Positions 50,155-58,789 of a stretch of DNA of 64,000 nt are shown in pieces. The stretch's first letter is position 1. Every line of letters begins with the position of its first letter. A program made the translations under genes and the position numbers. This stretch comes from a virus. The notes under the pieces were generated by a model, which had not been told where the DNA came from, made no database searches, and was given only the letters and a program-made list of their open reading frames with translations. The DNA is taken from IMG/VR virus record IMGVR_UViG_3300042545_000821, positions 1-64,000 of that record; one strand, 5' to 3'.

Positions 50155-50723
50155 TAGTTAACTCCATACACTAGTGCTGTACCACCAGAAAACGTTCCAG
50201 TGGATAAAGAGATTGTCATTTTTGTTAGGGCAGTAATTTGAGTGTATGCTTTTGTATCATCTAGCAAGGTTACTGCGTTAGAGTTATTGGTGTATACGCC
50301 CTTTAAATATCCCCAAGAAAAGCTTGCAGGATCTTGGGTATCAACAATATCTACTGTCCAATGGTTTGTCGTTACCGCTGGCTTAACGTTTGGAATAGTA
50401 AATAAAGCGGATCCGGTACTGTAGTTAGTAACGTCATCATTAAGAGTTATACTTACTGTTGCATTAACAGACGGCTGTACTCCTCGGAATACTACGTACA
50501 CATCTTTGTACACAGTTAGGATAGATAAGTCAACAAAAGCCCCAGTCAAACTGACGCTAGAAATTAAGTTTTTACCCGCATTGTTAAACGGGTCAGAGTC
50601 AACCCAAATATCTCCGTCTATAGGAGACGCTGGAGTATTAGGGCCTACGAATATTCGTTTACCTTTACGATCATCAGTAAATTGCAATGGGCCAAGGTGC
50701 TGGCCGTTATTTTGTACCGCCAT
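50154..50723 (-). CDS. Virion protein, fibre-like, 189 aa
   Basis: The N-terminus has KGKRIFVGPNTPASPIDGDIWVDSD, a phage fibre attachment signature; the rest is a beta sandwich (DVYVVFRGVQPSVNATVSITLNDDV). It could be a receptor-binding accessory or a fibre tip. The exact family was not recognised. Confidence 0.65.
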   Translation of the reverse strand: MAVQNNGQHLGPLQFTDDRKGKRIFVGPNTPASPIDGDIWVDSDPFNNAGKNLISSVSLTGAFVDLSILTVYKDVYVVFRGVQPSVNATVSITLNDDVTNYSTGSALFTIPNVKPAVTTNHWTVDIVDTQDPASFSWGYLKGVYTNNSNAVTLLDDTKAYTQITALTKMTISLSTGTFSGGTALVYGVN

Positions 50724-51061
50724 TACGCACCAATTTCAGAGCCGAATGCTTGGAAGCTAAGGTTGGCTGTAGAAGCTACGACTGTTATTGAGTCGGTAGT
50801 TGAAAGGGTTACGCCGAGGGTAAAGGTGGTAGTAGTATTACCGGGGATAACTGCATCGTAAGCAAGATACTGCTTATCCGCTAGGGTTGAATTATCTTCA
50901 CGTATAGCTATACGGTAGGTTGCCGAAGATGAGCCTCGGTTGCATATAGCTATAGTTGAGACCACAGCGCTTCCTGTAGATCCCACAGCGTATAGCTGAG
51001 TTCCTCCGGAAACATTAGCTGCAGGCGCAACTTGGCCAAGAATTTTATATATTGTTGCCAA
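50723..51061 (-). CDS. Virion beta-sandwich protein, 112 aa
   Basis: Start TTG 51061 with AAGGAG seven bases before it. The product STIAICNRGSSSATYRIAIREDNSTL and VIPGNTTTTFTLGVTLSTTDSITVVAS is a small immunoglobulin-like sandwich I know from phage virions, often near fibres. A decoration or fibre role is inferred. Confidence 0.7.
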   Translation of the reverse strand: MATIYKILGQVAPAANVSGGTQLYAVGSTGSAVVSTIAICNRGSSSATYRIAIREDNSTLADKQYLAYDAVIPGNTTTTFTLGVTLSTTDSITVVASTANLSFQAFGSEIGA

Positions 51062-51187
51062 GGGATGGCTCCTTTAAGTAGGACGGGTCAGTTGAGCTAA
51101 ATTCTACAGCTTTAAGGCCCATATTGTGCTCTTTATCCTATGGGTGATTGGGGGACCTTCTAGGCCTGTGAGGGGGCTGCTAGATCC
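51062..51187 (-). other. 126-base intergenic gap
   Basis: Separates the oxygenase block from the virion genes at 47-51 kb. It contains GGCTG...CAGCC (a weak stem) and TCTAGGCC, a heptamer also present in the 12.6 and 20.1 kb gaps. A 25-codon frame (51045-51122) overlaps the next start and may be chance. No convincing promoter was seen. Confidence 0.35.
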
Positions 51188-51703
51188 TCAGCCGTTAGGG
51201 CTAAATTTAGTAGATTCATCGCCAAAAACAAAGGTTGTTATTGAGTACCTTTCTCTTTCTAAAACTGGAAATACTTGATGCTTAAGGTGGGCTTTGTGAA
51301 TAACCATGCTTCCTTGCCTTGGGGTAACGCTTAGACCAAGAGTTGGGTATATCAACTCTCCCCCAGTAAAGTCGTCATTTAAATAAATAGCAATACCAAA
51401 AACTATTTTTCTTGGGTCATCGGGGTTTCCGCCATCTTCATGCGGCCACATAAACTCTGAATTTCTTAACCTTCGTAAATCTCTAGAATAGGTTATTGAC
51501 TCTATATTAATAAAAAGTGTTTCAATAGTTTCATACACATTGTTCATTTTAAGCAATGACTCATCACTTATAGATTTAACTGTATTTCCTACGTGCGTAG
51601 TATCCCAATCAATATCTAGTTGAGCCTCAGATACAAGGGTACTTCTCAGCTCTTCATCTAAAAACCCCTCAATTTCGTACACACCTTCTCCGTGCTTTAT
51701 CAT
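51188..51703 (-). CDS. 2OG-Fe(II) oxygenase 1 (prolyl-hydroxylase-like)
   Basis: 171 residues. 2-oxoglutarate-dependent iron oxygenases hydroxylate C-H bonds in proteins or small molecules. The iron ligands are in FMWPHEDGG (H-x-D) and HLKHQVFPV (distal His); RYSITTFVF supplies the Arg that binds 2-oxoglutarate. YLNDDFTGGELIYPTL is the strand typical of the P4Hc group. It is the last of the cluster and is followed by the intergenic gap. Substrate unknown. Confidence 0.88.
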   Translation of the reverse strand: MIKHGEGVYEIEGFLDEELRSTLVSEAQLDIDWDTTHVGNTVKSISDESLLKMNNVYETIETLFINIESITYSRDLRRLRNSEFMWPHEDGGNPDDPRKIVFGIAIYLNDDFTGGELIYPTLGLSVTPRQGSMVIHKAHLKHQVFPVLERERYSITTFVFGDESTKFSPNG

Positions 51704-51705
51704 GA

Positions 51706-52374
51706 TTAGTTATACTTGCTACTGTTGATGTGGCAAATTTCAATTTCATTTATATTAACATGGTTTGGTAACGACCCTACCCAGTAGATAGCTTCTGCTA
51801 AATCCTCTGCAGTTAAGGCGTAGTCTCGTTTTTGCTCTTGGGTATCAATGGTCGCTGGACAAATTTCTGTAATTTTAATGCCAAATTGAGGAAACTCAAG
51901 CCTCATTGTGTCGATTAGGCCGCGCTCACCCCGCTTGGCGTTTGTGTAATTTCCACCGCCACGATAGGGCACCTTGCCTCCAAAAGAAGTAATAAAGACA
52001 ATTGTTGGAGAATCTGACTTTTCCATGCAGGGTACAAATAGTTGGGAAAGGTACATAGGCCCAGATACGTTTATATCGTAGGCGCGTCTAAAGTTATCCA
52101 TGGTTTCATTAATAATACTAGTTGGGTCAGAGCCACCACCAGCATTGTTAACTAAAAGGTCTAGGGTTATGTCTTTGTACTGCTCATAGAAGATCTCTAT
52201 TGCTTTAGAGTCTGTTACGTCTAAGCTATATACCTCAACGTTATCAGATACAAGCTCAGATACTTTGGAAAGATTTCTTGAAACAGCAATAACCTTATAG
52301 CCATTTTCAGATAGGCGTTTAACTGTTGCTAACCCCACACCTTTGCTTGCTCCAGTTACAATAGCTGTTTTCAT
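51706..52374 (-). CDS. Short-chain dehydrogenase/reductase
   Basis: 222 residues. TGASKGVG (cofactor loop, residues 8-15), LVNNAGGG (NNAG), ITSFGGK (catalytic Ser) and YTNAKRGERG (Y-x-x-x-K) form the complete SDR set. SDRs use NAD(P)H to reduce carbonyls or oxidise alcohols. Placed between two oxygenases with tight spacing, it could work on a hydroxylated product, for example a sugar or lipid; this is inference. Confidence 0.92.
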   Translation of the reverse strand: MKTAIVTGASKGVGLATVKRLSENGYKVIAVSRNLSKVSELVSDNVEVYSLDVTDSKAIEIFYEQYKDITLDLLVNNAGGGSDPTSIINETMDNFRRAYDINVSGPMYLSQLFVPCMEKSDSPTIVFITSFGGKVPYRGGGNYTNAKRGERGLIDTMRLEFPQFGIKITEICPATIDTQEQKRDYALTAEDLAEAIYWVGSLPNHVNINEIEICHINSSKYN

Positions 52375-52375
52375 A

Positions 52376-53002
52376 TTAATGAATCCAGTGTTGGGGCACC
52401 ATTATCTTTTCGCCACTCTTCACTAGGTGTGCAGTGTGGTGGTATGGTGGAGATGGTGGGAAAACAATAATGCTTCCAGCTTTTGGTTTGATAGCAAAAG
52501 TATAGCTTTTGTCTTGTGTTGCAATTTCAAAGTCAGGGTTTGGGCTAGCTAGAGTTAGTATTCCTTCTGGGGAAGCAATAGTAAAAGATAGCTCTCCACC
52601 CTCATAGTCGTCATTTAAGTACATAACAAAAGATACTTTAAGACGGCCATCCCCCTCTTGTTGGTCAAAGTGGGCACCCATATATGTGCCTGCCTTATAC
52701 TTTTTAATCGGATACATTGGAAATAGTTTAGGCTCATCTGTGATGCCGTGAGCTGCTGCATAATCTTTTGCTACATCATAAAAAGCTTTTTGTAATGTAG
52801 AGTAGATATAAGTCTTCTGGATATCTGACGGGTCTGCAAAAATACTTTTATCTGTTCCATAGACATACGCTTCCCCACTACACGCCATCCATTCGCCCCA
52901 AGGATTTTCGTTGTCCTGGTCAATTGCATCAACAAGCTTCTTTGGGTCTTCAATTACGTTTGTGTAGTAGTAAACTTTTTCTTCAAGTATTTCTCTGTCC
53001 AT
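52376..53002 (-). CDS. 2OG-Fe(II) oxygenase 2, variant 2OG-binding site
   Basis: 208 residues from ATG 53002, with AAAGGA six bases upstream; longer frames reach into the neighbour. GAHFDQQEG is H-x-D, YHHTAHLV holds the distal His, and YLNDDYEGGELSF is the hallmark strand. The last motif is GEKIMVPQHWIH, where Lys replaces the usual Arg. This enzyme may bind 2-oxoglutarate differently. Active or not cannot be judged from sequence. Confidence 0.85.
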   Translation of the reverse strand: MDREILEEKVYYYTNVIEDPKKLVDAIDQDNENPWGEWMACSGEAYVYGTDKSIFADPSDIQKTYIYSTLQKAFYDVAKDYAAAHGITDEPKLFPMYPIKKYKAGTYMGAHFDQQEGDGRLKVSFVMYLNDDYEGGELSFTIASPEGILTLASPNPDFEIATQDKSYTFAIKPKAGSIIVFPPSPPYHHTAHLVKSGEKIMVPQHWIH

Positions 53003-53012
53003 TTTGCGTCCT

Positions 53013-53672
53013 TTAGTACTTATTCTTTTGATAGTGGTCTTTTTCTTTAATGAATCCCACAAGAACATATCTTATGGGCCCATCCCCTACATGCTTGACT
53101 CCGTGCTCATACTCTTCGTTACCTGGAAAAAATAACATAGTTCCTGGTTTAGGCTTTAACTGGATATCAAGGTTTGGAAAAAATAATTCGCCGTCTGCAT
53201 AGTTATCATTAATATATACAATTGTAGCGTATTTTATAGATGGGTCTGTTTTTTGATCCGTATGCGCTTTTAACTCTACCCCTGGTTGCATCCGCTGAAT
53301 TGTTGCAAAACCACTTAAAATTAATTCCGGGTCGGCTTTGACTACCATTGAGTTTACAACATCATATAGGGGCCTTTGAATCTCATGATGCAAAATATTA
53401 AAGTTTTTATCTTTCCAATTTTGAGTAATTTCAAACTTACCCTCAGCAACTAAGTTTTCTACATCATCTCTGCCAAATTTTTCCATGCAAAACCATTTTA
53501 AGTTTGCGTGGTACTCTACTTCCCAGTCTTCTTGGGGGGTGCTATGTATAATATCCCAAAAAGTATCTATTTGATCTTGTGATAAAAAGTTGTCCACAGA
53601 AAATAGTTCTGAGGTAATGTCTGTAACTACGTACCCGCTATCTATTAGCTGTTGTTTAAAAGACTCAATCAT
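53013..53672 (-). CDS. 2OG-Fe(II) oxygenase 3
   Basis: 219 residues. ATG 53672 has GAGG nine bases upstream; ATG 53681 has no room for a ribosome site. Motifs are LKAHTDQK (H-x-D), EYEHGVKHV (His), RYVLVGFI (Arg) and YINDNYADGELFFPNL. The N-terminal 90 residues are helical and different from its neighbours, so this is a separate family member, not a recent copy. It overlaps the next upstream gene's end by 8 bases. Confidence 0.87.
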   Translation of the reverse strand: MIESFKQQLIDSGYVVTDITSELFSVDNFLSQDQIDTFWDIIHSTPQEDWEVEYHANLKWFCMEKFGRDDVENLVAEGKFEITQNWKDKNFNILHHEIQRPLYDVVNSMVVKADPELILSGFATIQRMQPGVELKAHTDQKTDPSIKYATIVYINDNYADGELFFPNLDIQLKPKPGTMLFFPGNEEYEHGVKHVGDGPIRYVLVGFIKEKDHYQKNKY

Positions 53673-54420
53673 TTGCAACATCCTCTATTTTGTATTTATT
53701 CCCGGCTGCGTCTAGCTTCCAGCCTTGCTTAAGGAGCTCTTGCCACTCTGCTCGTTCAATCTCTTGTTGCGCTCTAGTGGCCTTCATCTCTTCAGCCCAT
53801 GCATCTCGCACCTCTTGTGGGTACGCTGACTCTTCTCGGTCATCCCAGAAAGAACCAATGGTGTATCTGACACCACCTGTAATAAGAGATACTTCGTGCA
53901 TATTGTTAAACCCGCCGTCAAATACAGCGAGCAGCCCAACTTCTGGTTTAATCTCTAGGTTTTGTGCTGGGAACCGTAAAAGTCCACCTTCAAAATCATC
54001 GTTTAAGTATAGAAACCCTGCGTAGCGGCTTCTTGTAAACGCACCTGAGTTTCCTTCAGCATCTGTGTTGTCAGAGTGAATTCTTGCGTATGCTCCTGGC
54101 TCCCACTTCTGTGTGTGGTAACCAATTTTACAGATTGTTTTTGGGTCAAGGTCGTGGACTGAAGCAATTGCTTCAGGCATTGCCTTTTCAATATCTGAAA
54201 ATATAGTTGGGGATAAACCAGCGTCAATAACTTCTTGGTCGTTGTCTTGTGGCAAAACTGAAGAATATGACTCATAAAATGAAATAGGCATCCAAGAAAT
54301 TGCCCCATTGTCTGCCTGAGCATCTAAGGCCTGGATCATCTTTTTGCAGTCTTCTTTGCCTATAAAATTTTTATAAACAACTATATCTTTTGTTATTCTT
54401 GTTTTGTTTTCCAAGTTCAT
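53665..54420 (-). CDS. 2OG-Fe(II) oxygenase 4 with helical C-terminal tail
   Basis: 251 residues. ARIHSDNTD is H-x-D, NNMHEVSLI the distal His, VRYTIGSFW the Arg, and YLNDDFEGGLLRFPAQ the signature strand. A charged helix (VRDAWAEEMKATRAQQEIERAEW) of about 45 residues follows the catalytic domain and is absent from the others; it could bind a partner. The gene is downstream of the peroxidase-like gene. Confidence 0.87.
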   Translation of the reverse strand: MNLENKTRITKDIVVYKNFIGKEDCKKMIQALDAQADNGAISWMPISFYESYSSVLPQDNDQEVIDAGLSPTIFSDIEKAMPEAIASVHDLDPKTICKIGYHTQKWEPGAYARIHSDNTDAEGNSGAFTRSRYAGFLYLNDDFEGGLLRFPAQNLEIKPEVGLLAVFDGGFNNMHEVSLITGGVRYTIGSFWDDREESAYPQEVRDAWAEEMKATRAQQEIERAEWQELLKQGWKLDAAGNKYKIEDVAND

Positions 54421-54436
54421 TGTGCTTTTACTCCGT

Positions 54437-55210
54437 CTAGTTATTTATAAGGGATTTGTCTCCAGCAAGAAGTTTTTCTATCTCCTGTTGAACAAGGGCA
54501 TACTCTTCATCAAACACTTCTGGGGTTCTTCCTTCTCCCATAGCGGCAGGGGTCCCTTTAGCTATTAAATCTTCTTTTAGTGTCTTTTCAATATCATAAT
54601 TTAACACTGTGCACTGAAACCAGTTGGCTACATACCCATCTTTATCAATAAGGTACTTTTCAAAGTTTCCGCCCTGCATTGCGCCGTTACCAAAAGGCTG
54701 ATTTAACCAAGGTGACAAATAACCATCTCTGTCTGGAATGCCGAGTTCTCTTTGTTTTTCAGCAAACACAAGCATTTGCTCGGCTATTTCTTTGTATAGC
54801 TCATGAGTTTCTTTTCGTGGTTGACCTAGGCCGTTTACAGAGCTATCGCCCTTGTGAGGGCTAAGCTCAGTAGCACTCTCATTTGGGTTTGACGACACCA
54901 TCTCTGAGAACTTAAACGTGGTTCCGTAGACTTCTTGACCATACTCTTGTGAATCTAAGCCACAGGTAATGCCTTCAGACCACTTGCCCTTAGTTACTCC
55001 TGGGCCACAATAGTCATTAGTAGGGATAGCAATAACTTGAAAATCATCTCCGCCGTACTTATCTTGAAGCCATTGAAGAACTTCCATTTGATTAGCGTTA
55101 CCACAGCCTACGGTTGTATTAGCCAGTAGGGTGACTTTACCCTTAAATTGACTTAAGAAGTCAGGGGATCCCTCAGCAGAGTTAAGCGGGATGTCGTAAA
55201 TTGATTTCAT
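54437..55210 (-). CDS. Glutathione-peroxidase-like protein
   Basis: 257 residues, longer than the usual 160-200. KGKVTLLANTTVGCGNANQM holds the peroxidatic Cys36 in the position of N-V-A-S-x-C-G. YLIDKDGYVANWFQCTVLNYD is the end of the fold, with the Trp that follows the N-F motif. It may reduce peroxides with thioredoxin or glutathione. An iron oxygenase cluster can produce oxidative by-products, so a protective role is plausible. An insertion of about 80 residues (KFSEMVSSNP to PDRDGYLSPW) is unusual. Confidence 0.75.
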   Translation of the reverse strand: MKSIYDIPLNSAEGSPDFLSQFKGKVTLLANTTVGCGNANQMEVLQWLQDKYGGDDFQVIAIPTNDYCGPGVTKGKWSEGITCGLDSQEYGQEVYGTTFKFSEMVSSNPNESATELSPHKGDSSVNGLGQPRKETHELYKEIAEQMLVFAEKQRELGIPDRDGYLSPWLNQPFGNGAMQGGNFEKYLIDKDGYVANWFQCTVLNYDIEKTLKEDLIAKGTPAAMGEGRTPEVFDEEYALVQQEIEKLLAGDKSLINN

Positions 55211-55231
55211 ATGTTTTATTGTACACCGTCA

Positions 55232-55918
55232 TTACGGCTTTCTATCCCCTGTATGCGCCGTAATTTCCCAAAAGAAGGGGCACGTAAATCTTAGGCCACT
55301 CTTGATCTCAGTAACCCCGTGAATGTAGTTTTTGTCGCCGGGGAAGAAGTAGGCGGCGCCCTTTTTAGGCTTAAACTGCACGCCCTGTAGCGGGAAGTAC
55401 AGCTCCCCGCCCTCATAGTCGTCGTTTAGATAAAACAAACTTGATAGGTCGTAGTTTGGGAAGTCGTTAGGTGTTCCGGCGTCAGGGCCCTCGTGAAGCT
55501 CTTTATCAGCGTGTGGTTTTTGAAACTGCCCAGGAAGCCATTTAACAATAGTTGTACCAGTTGGTATAACCTCTACCTTGTAGAACTCTTCAATAATTGG
55601 TCGTAGTCTTTGAAATAGCCCAGCAATTACTGGAGATATTTTTGGGTCATTTTTATCTAAAGTTGGCTGAGTTGCAACCCTATCTTTCCAATAATCTGAG
55701 TCGTAGGTAACGGTCCCATTCTCATTTGTATGGCTTTGCGTTACATCCCAAATTGTTAAAGACTTAGCGGCTTTCTCTAAAAACTCTATCTCTTCTTGGG
55801 TCATAAAGTTCTCTAGCTCAACAATCATGTCTTTGCTGTCCCCAAACCATCCTGAGGGAGTCATAGATGGCGTTCTTTTTGCTACAGTGTACGAGTCTTT
55901 ATCTTGTTCCATATTCAT
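55232..55918 (-). CDS. 2OG-Fe(II) oxygenase 5
   Basis: 228 residues. QKPHADKELHEGP (H-x-D), YIHGVTEI (His), LRFTCPFFW (Arg) and FYLNDDYEGGELYFPL are the catalytic and structural motifs. The start forms ATGA with the stop of the DUF6065-like gene. The HGVTEIxSGxRxTxPFFW block resembles cyanophage oxygenases of this class. Confidence 0.88.
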   Translation of the reverse strand: MNMEQDKDSYTVAKRTPSMTPSGWFGDSKDMIVELENFMTQEEIEFLEKAAKSLTIWDVTQSHTNENGTVTYDSDYWKDRVATQPTLDKNDPKISPVIAGLFQRLRPIIEEFYKVEVIPTGTTIVKWLPGQFQKPHADKELHEGPDAGTPNDFPNYDLSSLFYLNDDYEGGELYFPLQGVQFKPKKGAAYFFPGDKNYIHGVTEIKSGLRFTCPFFWEITAHTGDRKP

Positions 55919-56631
55919 AGTATATCTCTTTTCGTTTTATCTATTACTCCTAATTTTAATGTTTTTACTTCGTGAGAGCCTTGAGATTCTTTTTTCTCAT
56001 TTACAGCATCTCTATACCAGTCTGTCCATTTTCCAGACGAGTTTATTTCTTGTGCGGCAGATCCATAGGACATGTTTGCATTTAGTCTTTTTCTATCTGG
56101 ATCTTGGTACTCAACAATCTCAATATTTGTCCCATTTAAATTTGACAAAGATATGGGAATAATTGTGGCAACCGGAGTTCCCGCTTTAATAATTACCCGC
56201 TTATTGGCAACCTTTGCCTTAATAGCTAAGGGCAAAGGGTTGTCATAAAAAGAGGTACTAATTAAAGACGACATTGTCTCAAATTCGTCACTAAAGTAAT
56301 TTACTGGGTTAATGGTAAAAATACTAACATCCTGATCTGTTCTAAAAACTAACCCGGTATTTAGGCTTATAGAGGACTGACCCCTTCCAGAGTAGGCCCC
56401 TTCTGGACTAAATACTTGTACACGATCTGGGGTTTGGTCATTTACCCCATCCCAAATAAACTCAATATCTTGTAGACAAGACAGGCTCCAGCCAATCACA
56501 TTTGATTGGGTTACTGGAAAACACCTATAGGCATGGTTCTCTGATGTTGCATCCATCCAATCTCTTTTAATCGACATAGGTTGAATGTCAAACAAAGCTC
56601 CTTGTGTCTTCTCAACTGAGATATTAAACAT
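55915..56631 (-). CDS. DUF6065-like protein
   Basis: 238 residues. RCFPVTQSNVIGWSLSCLQDIEFIWDG, then SISLNTGLVFRTDQDVSIFTINPVNYFSD and FYDNPLPLAIKAKV with IIKAGTPVATIIPI is a beta-rich layout I know as DUF6065 from aquatic phages and bacteria. It is a partner-type gene often found beside 2OG oxygenases. The function is unknown. A second member is at 57297-58064. TAATG coupling with oxygenase 6 upstream. Confidence 0.65.
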   Translation of the reverse strand: MFNISVEKTQGALFDIQPMSIKRDWMDATSENHAYRCFPVTQSNVIGWSLSCLQDIEFIWDGVNDQTPDRVQVFSPEGAYSGRGQSSISLNTGLVFRTDQDVSIFTINPVNYFSDEFETMSSLISTSFYDNPLPLAIKAKVANKRVIIKAGTPVATIIPISLSNLNGTNIEIVEYQDPDRKRLNANMSYGSAAQEINSSGKWTDWYRDAVNEKKESQGSHEVKTLKLGVIDKTKRDIL

Positions 56632-57287
56632 TAATCTGCGTCTGCGCTATACATTTCTGGAGTATGAAACTTTTTGCTGTAATCTAACATTGTAACAATA
56701 GAGTATTTAGTTCCAGAAGTTACCGGTAGCGCTTGATGTGGGTACATAAAATTTGATGGAAAAATAAACAGGTCCCCAGCATCAGGCTTAACCTTTAAGT
56801 TTTGTAGTCTAAAGAAAAGCTCTCCACCCTCATAATCATCGTTTGGATACCCAACTAAAGAGACCGTACAGTTATAGGAAAAGCCATGGTCGTGATGTTC
56901 CATAAAGTGCTGTCCTGGACCATACTTAATGAAGTTAAATGCTTCCCAGTACTTTAGGTTGTTAATGTTATACATCCTTGAGTAGTCTTCAACTGCTGGC
57001 AGCTTTACGTCATAAAGATCTTGCCAAAGTGATTGAAGGTTTTGACTAACCTGGCTTTTATCATTTTCAAGATCAGTTTTCTTAAATTTAAAGTCGTTGC
57101 AATCTCTGTACTCTGGCATAAGCTGCTTATACCCAACATATGCAGGTTGCCAAGCGTACCCAGTAGTATCCCCTTCTGGCTTAAGGTTTGCTTCAATTCG
57201 GCCCATAACATCAATGTCTTTATTGATTACGCCCTTATAGCAAAAAATGCCGCTGCCTAAATCAACTTTTTCTGTCCATGTCTGCAT
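56631..57287 (-). CDS. 2OG-Fe(II) oxygenase 6
   Basis: 218 residues. FMEHHDHGF holds H-x-D, YPHQALPVTSGTKY holds the distal His and a Lys in place of the Arg, and YPNDDYEGGELFFRL is the signature strand. Oxygenase 7 at 58064-58771 shows the same E-H...P-V-S-G-T-K-Y end, so these two are close relatives with a shared change at the 2-oxoglutarate site. Confidence 0.87.
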   Translation of the reverse strand: MQTWTEKVDLGSGIFCYKGVINKDIDVMGRIEANLKPEGDTTGYAWQPAYVGYKQLMPEYRDCNDFKFKKTDLENDKSQVSQNLQSLWQDLYDVKLPAVEDYSRMYNINNLKYWEAFNFIKYGPGQHFMEHHDHGFSYNCTVSLVGYPNDDYEGGELFFRLQNLKVKPDAGDLFIFPSNFMYPHQALPVTSGTKYSIVTMLDYSKKFHTPEMYSADAD

Positions 57288-57296
57288 TACATTCTC

Positions 57297-58064
57297 CTAT
57301 TTGTATTCTCGTCTTGACCAAACACTATTTTGGTATACCCCGCCATCAGGCTGGCGATAAAACTGCATGTTATTAACTAGTTTATCATACATAGTAGATT
57401 GATCTGGGATCTCTATTTTATGTTCCCAGTTTTCTCTTTTAAACGGAAGAACCTGCATATACGGGGTTCCTTCCGGTAAGGTGCCTTCCCAGCCTTCTGG
57501 AAGAAAAAATGGAAAAGTTCCAAGTAAGTGAAGTTTATCTGAGTCCACAACGCCAGTAGTATTTAAAAATGGTAAGTCAAACCTATTCATTGGTGTCATA
57601 AACAGTGCACTATACCCTTCTGGAAGCTCTAATCCCCAAGGAGAACTCCAGGCAAAGTGGGTTTGATAATATCCTTTTGGGTGTTCAAACTGTGGCATTG
57701 GGGGCCTTTGTGTACAAAAATCTTGGTACTTAGGGTTATCAATTTTTACATCTATGACTCCCTGATCATTTTTATAAAAAACTAGGTCGCATGGTGTTTT
57801 AAAAATGTACCCGGTTGTAAAGGCATCCATAATAGCGGGGCACGCTTTCCATGTCGGAATCTTTCCATAATCATCAGTTGTGCCCTCTTTAGGAAACGGA
57901 CAAACTTCTTTTGGCGCTTTGTAGTATTCCCCGTTTGGCATCTTTGCAAATCTGTCTGCATCTTTATACCAGGCAGGAATTTGTGTTTGTGTTGGTACGG
58001 GAACAGAGATATGCTTTTTATCTATCCACGGCCTAAATGATCTAAATATGGCTACTAAAGACAT
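57297..58064 (-). CDS. DUF6065-like protein 2
   Basis: 255 residues. CPAIMDAFTTGYIFKTPCDLVFY, then SSPWGLELPEGYSALFMTPMNR and GTFPFFLPEGWEGTLPEGTPYMQVLPFKRE closely fit the DUF6065 layout: a beta-rich core with Pro/Gly turns. It is sandwiched between oxygenases 6 and 7 with TAATG coupling. Sequence identity to the other copy is low, so they are old paralogues or independent acquisitions. Confidence 0.7.
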   Translation of the reverse strand: MSLVAIFRSFRPWIDKKHISVPVPTQTQIPAWYKDADRFAKMPNGEYYKAPKEVCPFPKEGTTDDYGKIPTWKACPAIMDAFTTGYIFKTPCDLVFYKNDQGVIDVKIDNPKYQDFCTQRPPMPQFEHPKGYYQTHFAWSSPWGLELPEGYSALFMTPMNRFDLPFLNTTGVVDSDKLHLLGTFPFFLPEGWEGTLPEGTPYMQVLPFKRENWEHKIEIPDQSTMYDKLVNNMQFYRQPDGGVYQNSVWSRREYK

Positions 58065-58771
58065 TACTTGTGCCCCAATTCATTGATATCTGTCATAACA
58101 ACCACGCAATATTTTGTCCCTGAAACCATTGGCAGGGATGCATGCTCATAGATATAGTTTGATGGGAACACCGCGATGTCCCCTACTTTTGGTTTATAAA
58201 CTAGATTATCAAGTCTTGGGAACTTAAGGTCTCCACCCTCATAATCATCGTTAATATAAATAACCGCAGATACTGTGCAGTTGTATGCAGGGCCGTGGTC
58301 TGCGTGAATGTTGAAGTGAGTCCCTGCCCCCTCATACTTTACAAAGTTAAAAGCTTCGTAATATACGACGTTAATGCCCCAATACCTAGCATAGTCGTCT
58401 ATACAGTACTTAAGCTTTTGGTATATCTCCTCATGCAAGTCTATAAGTTCAGCGTTTGACTCATCTTTTGGCCCAAGGTTTTCCTGCTTATACTTAAAAT
58501 CTACACAGTCTCTTGCCCGCTTAACTGGGACATCAGACTGCGTAACTTGCGCCTCTGACCACTTGTATTTGTTGCCTGGTGATAGGTTGGATTCAAGAGT
58601 GTTAATGTATCTTGCAGCATCTTCACTGGAAAAAGTGTTTTGGTAAACGTGTAGTCCCAAACCTAAATTTTTAACACTTACTTTATCGTCTAGAGCTCTT
58701 TCAGGAACTCTATTTGATGCAGTCTCTGACCTATCTTTTGTAAACCAGATGTTTTCATTTTCATTGTGCAT
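58064..58771 (-). CDS. 2OG-Fe(II) oxygenase 7
   Basis: 235 residues. FNIHADHGPAYNCTV (H-x-D), YEHASLPMVSGTKYCVVV (His and Lys in the Arg place) and YINDDYEGGDLKFPRL. It is the first gene of the oxygenase block in reading order. The N-terminal region EDAARYINTLES and the rest are close in layout to oxygenase 6. Confidence 0.88.
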   Translation of the reverse strand: MHNENENIWFTKDRSETASNRVPERALDDKVSVKNLGLGLHVYQNTFSSEDAARYINTLESNLSPGNKYKWSEAQVTQSDVPVKRARDCVDFKYKQENLGPKDESNAELIDLHEEIYQKLKYCIDDYARYWGINVVYYEAFNFVKYEGAGTHFNIHADHGPAYNCTVSAVIYINDDYEGGDLKFPRLDNLVYKPKVGDIAVFPSNYIYEHASLPMVSGTKYCVVVMTDINELGHK

Positions 58772-58789
58772 TTTTTGCCCTCCTATAAT

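Noticed and set aside
51045-51122. 25-codon frame in the 51.1 kb gap
   Set aside because: No strong ribosome site and it overlaps the TTG start of the next gene, which has AAGGAG; a leader peptide is possible but unsupported.
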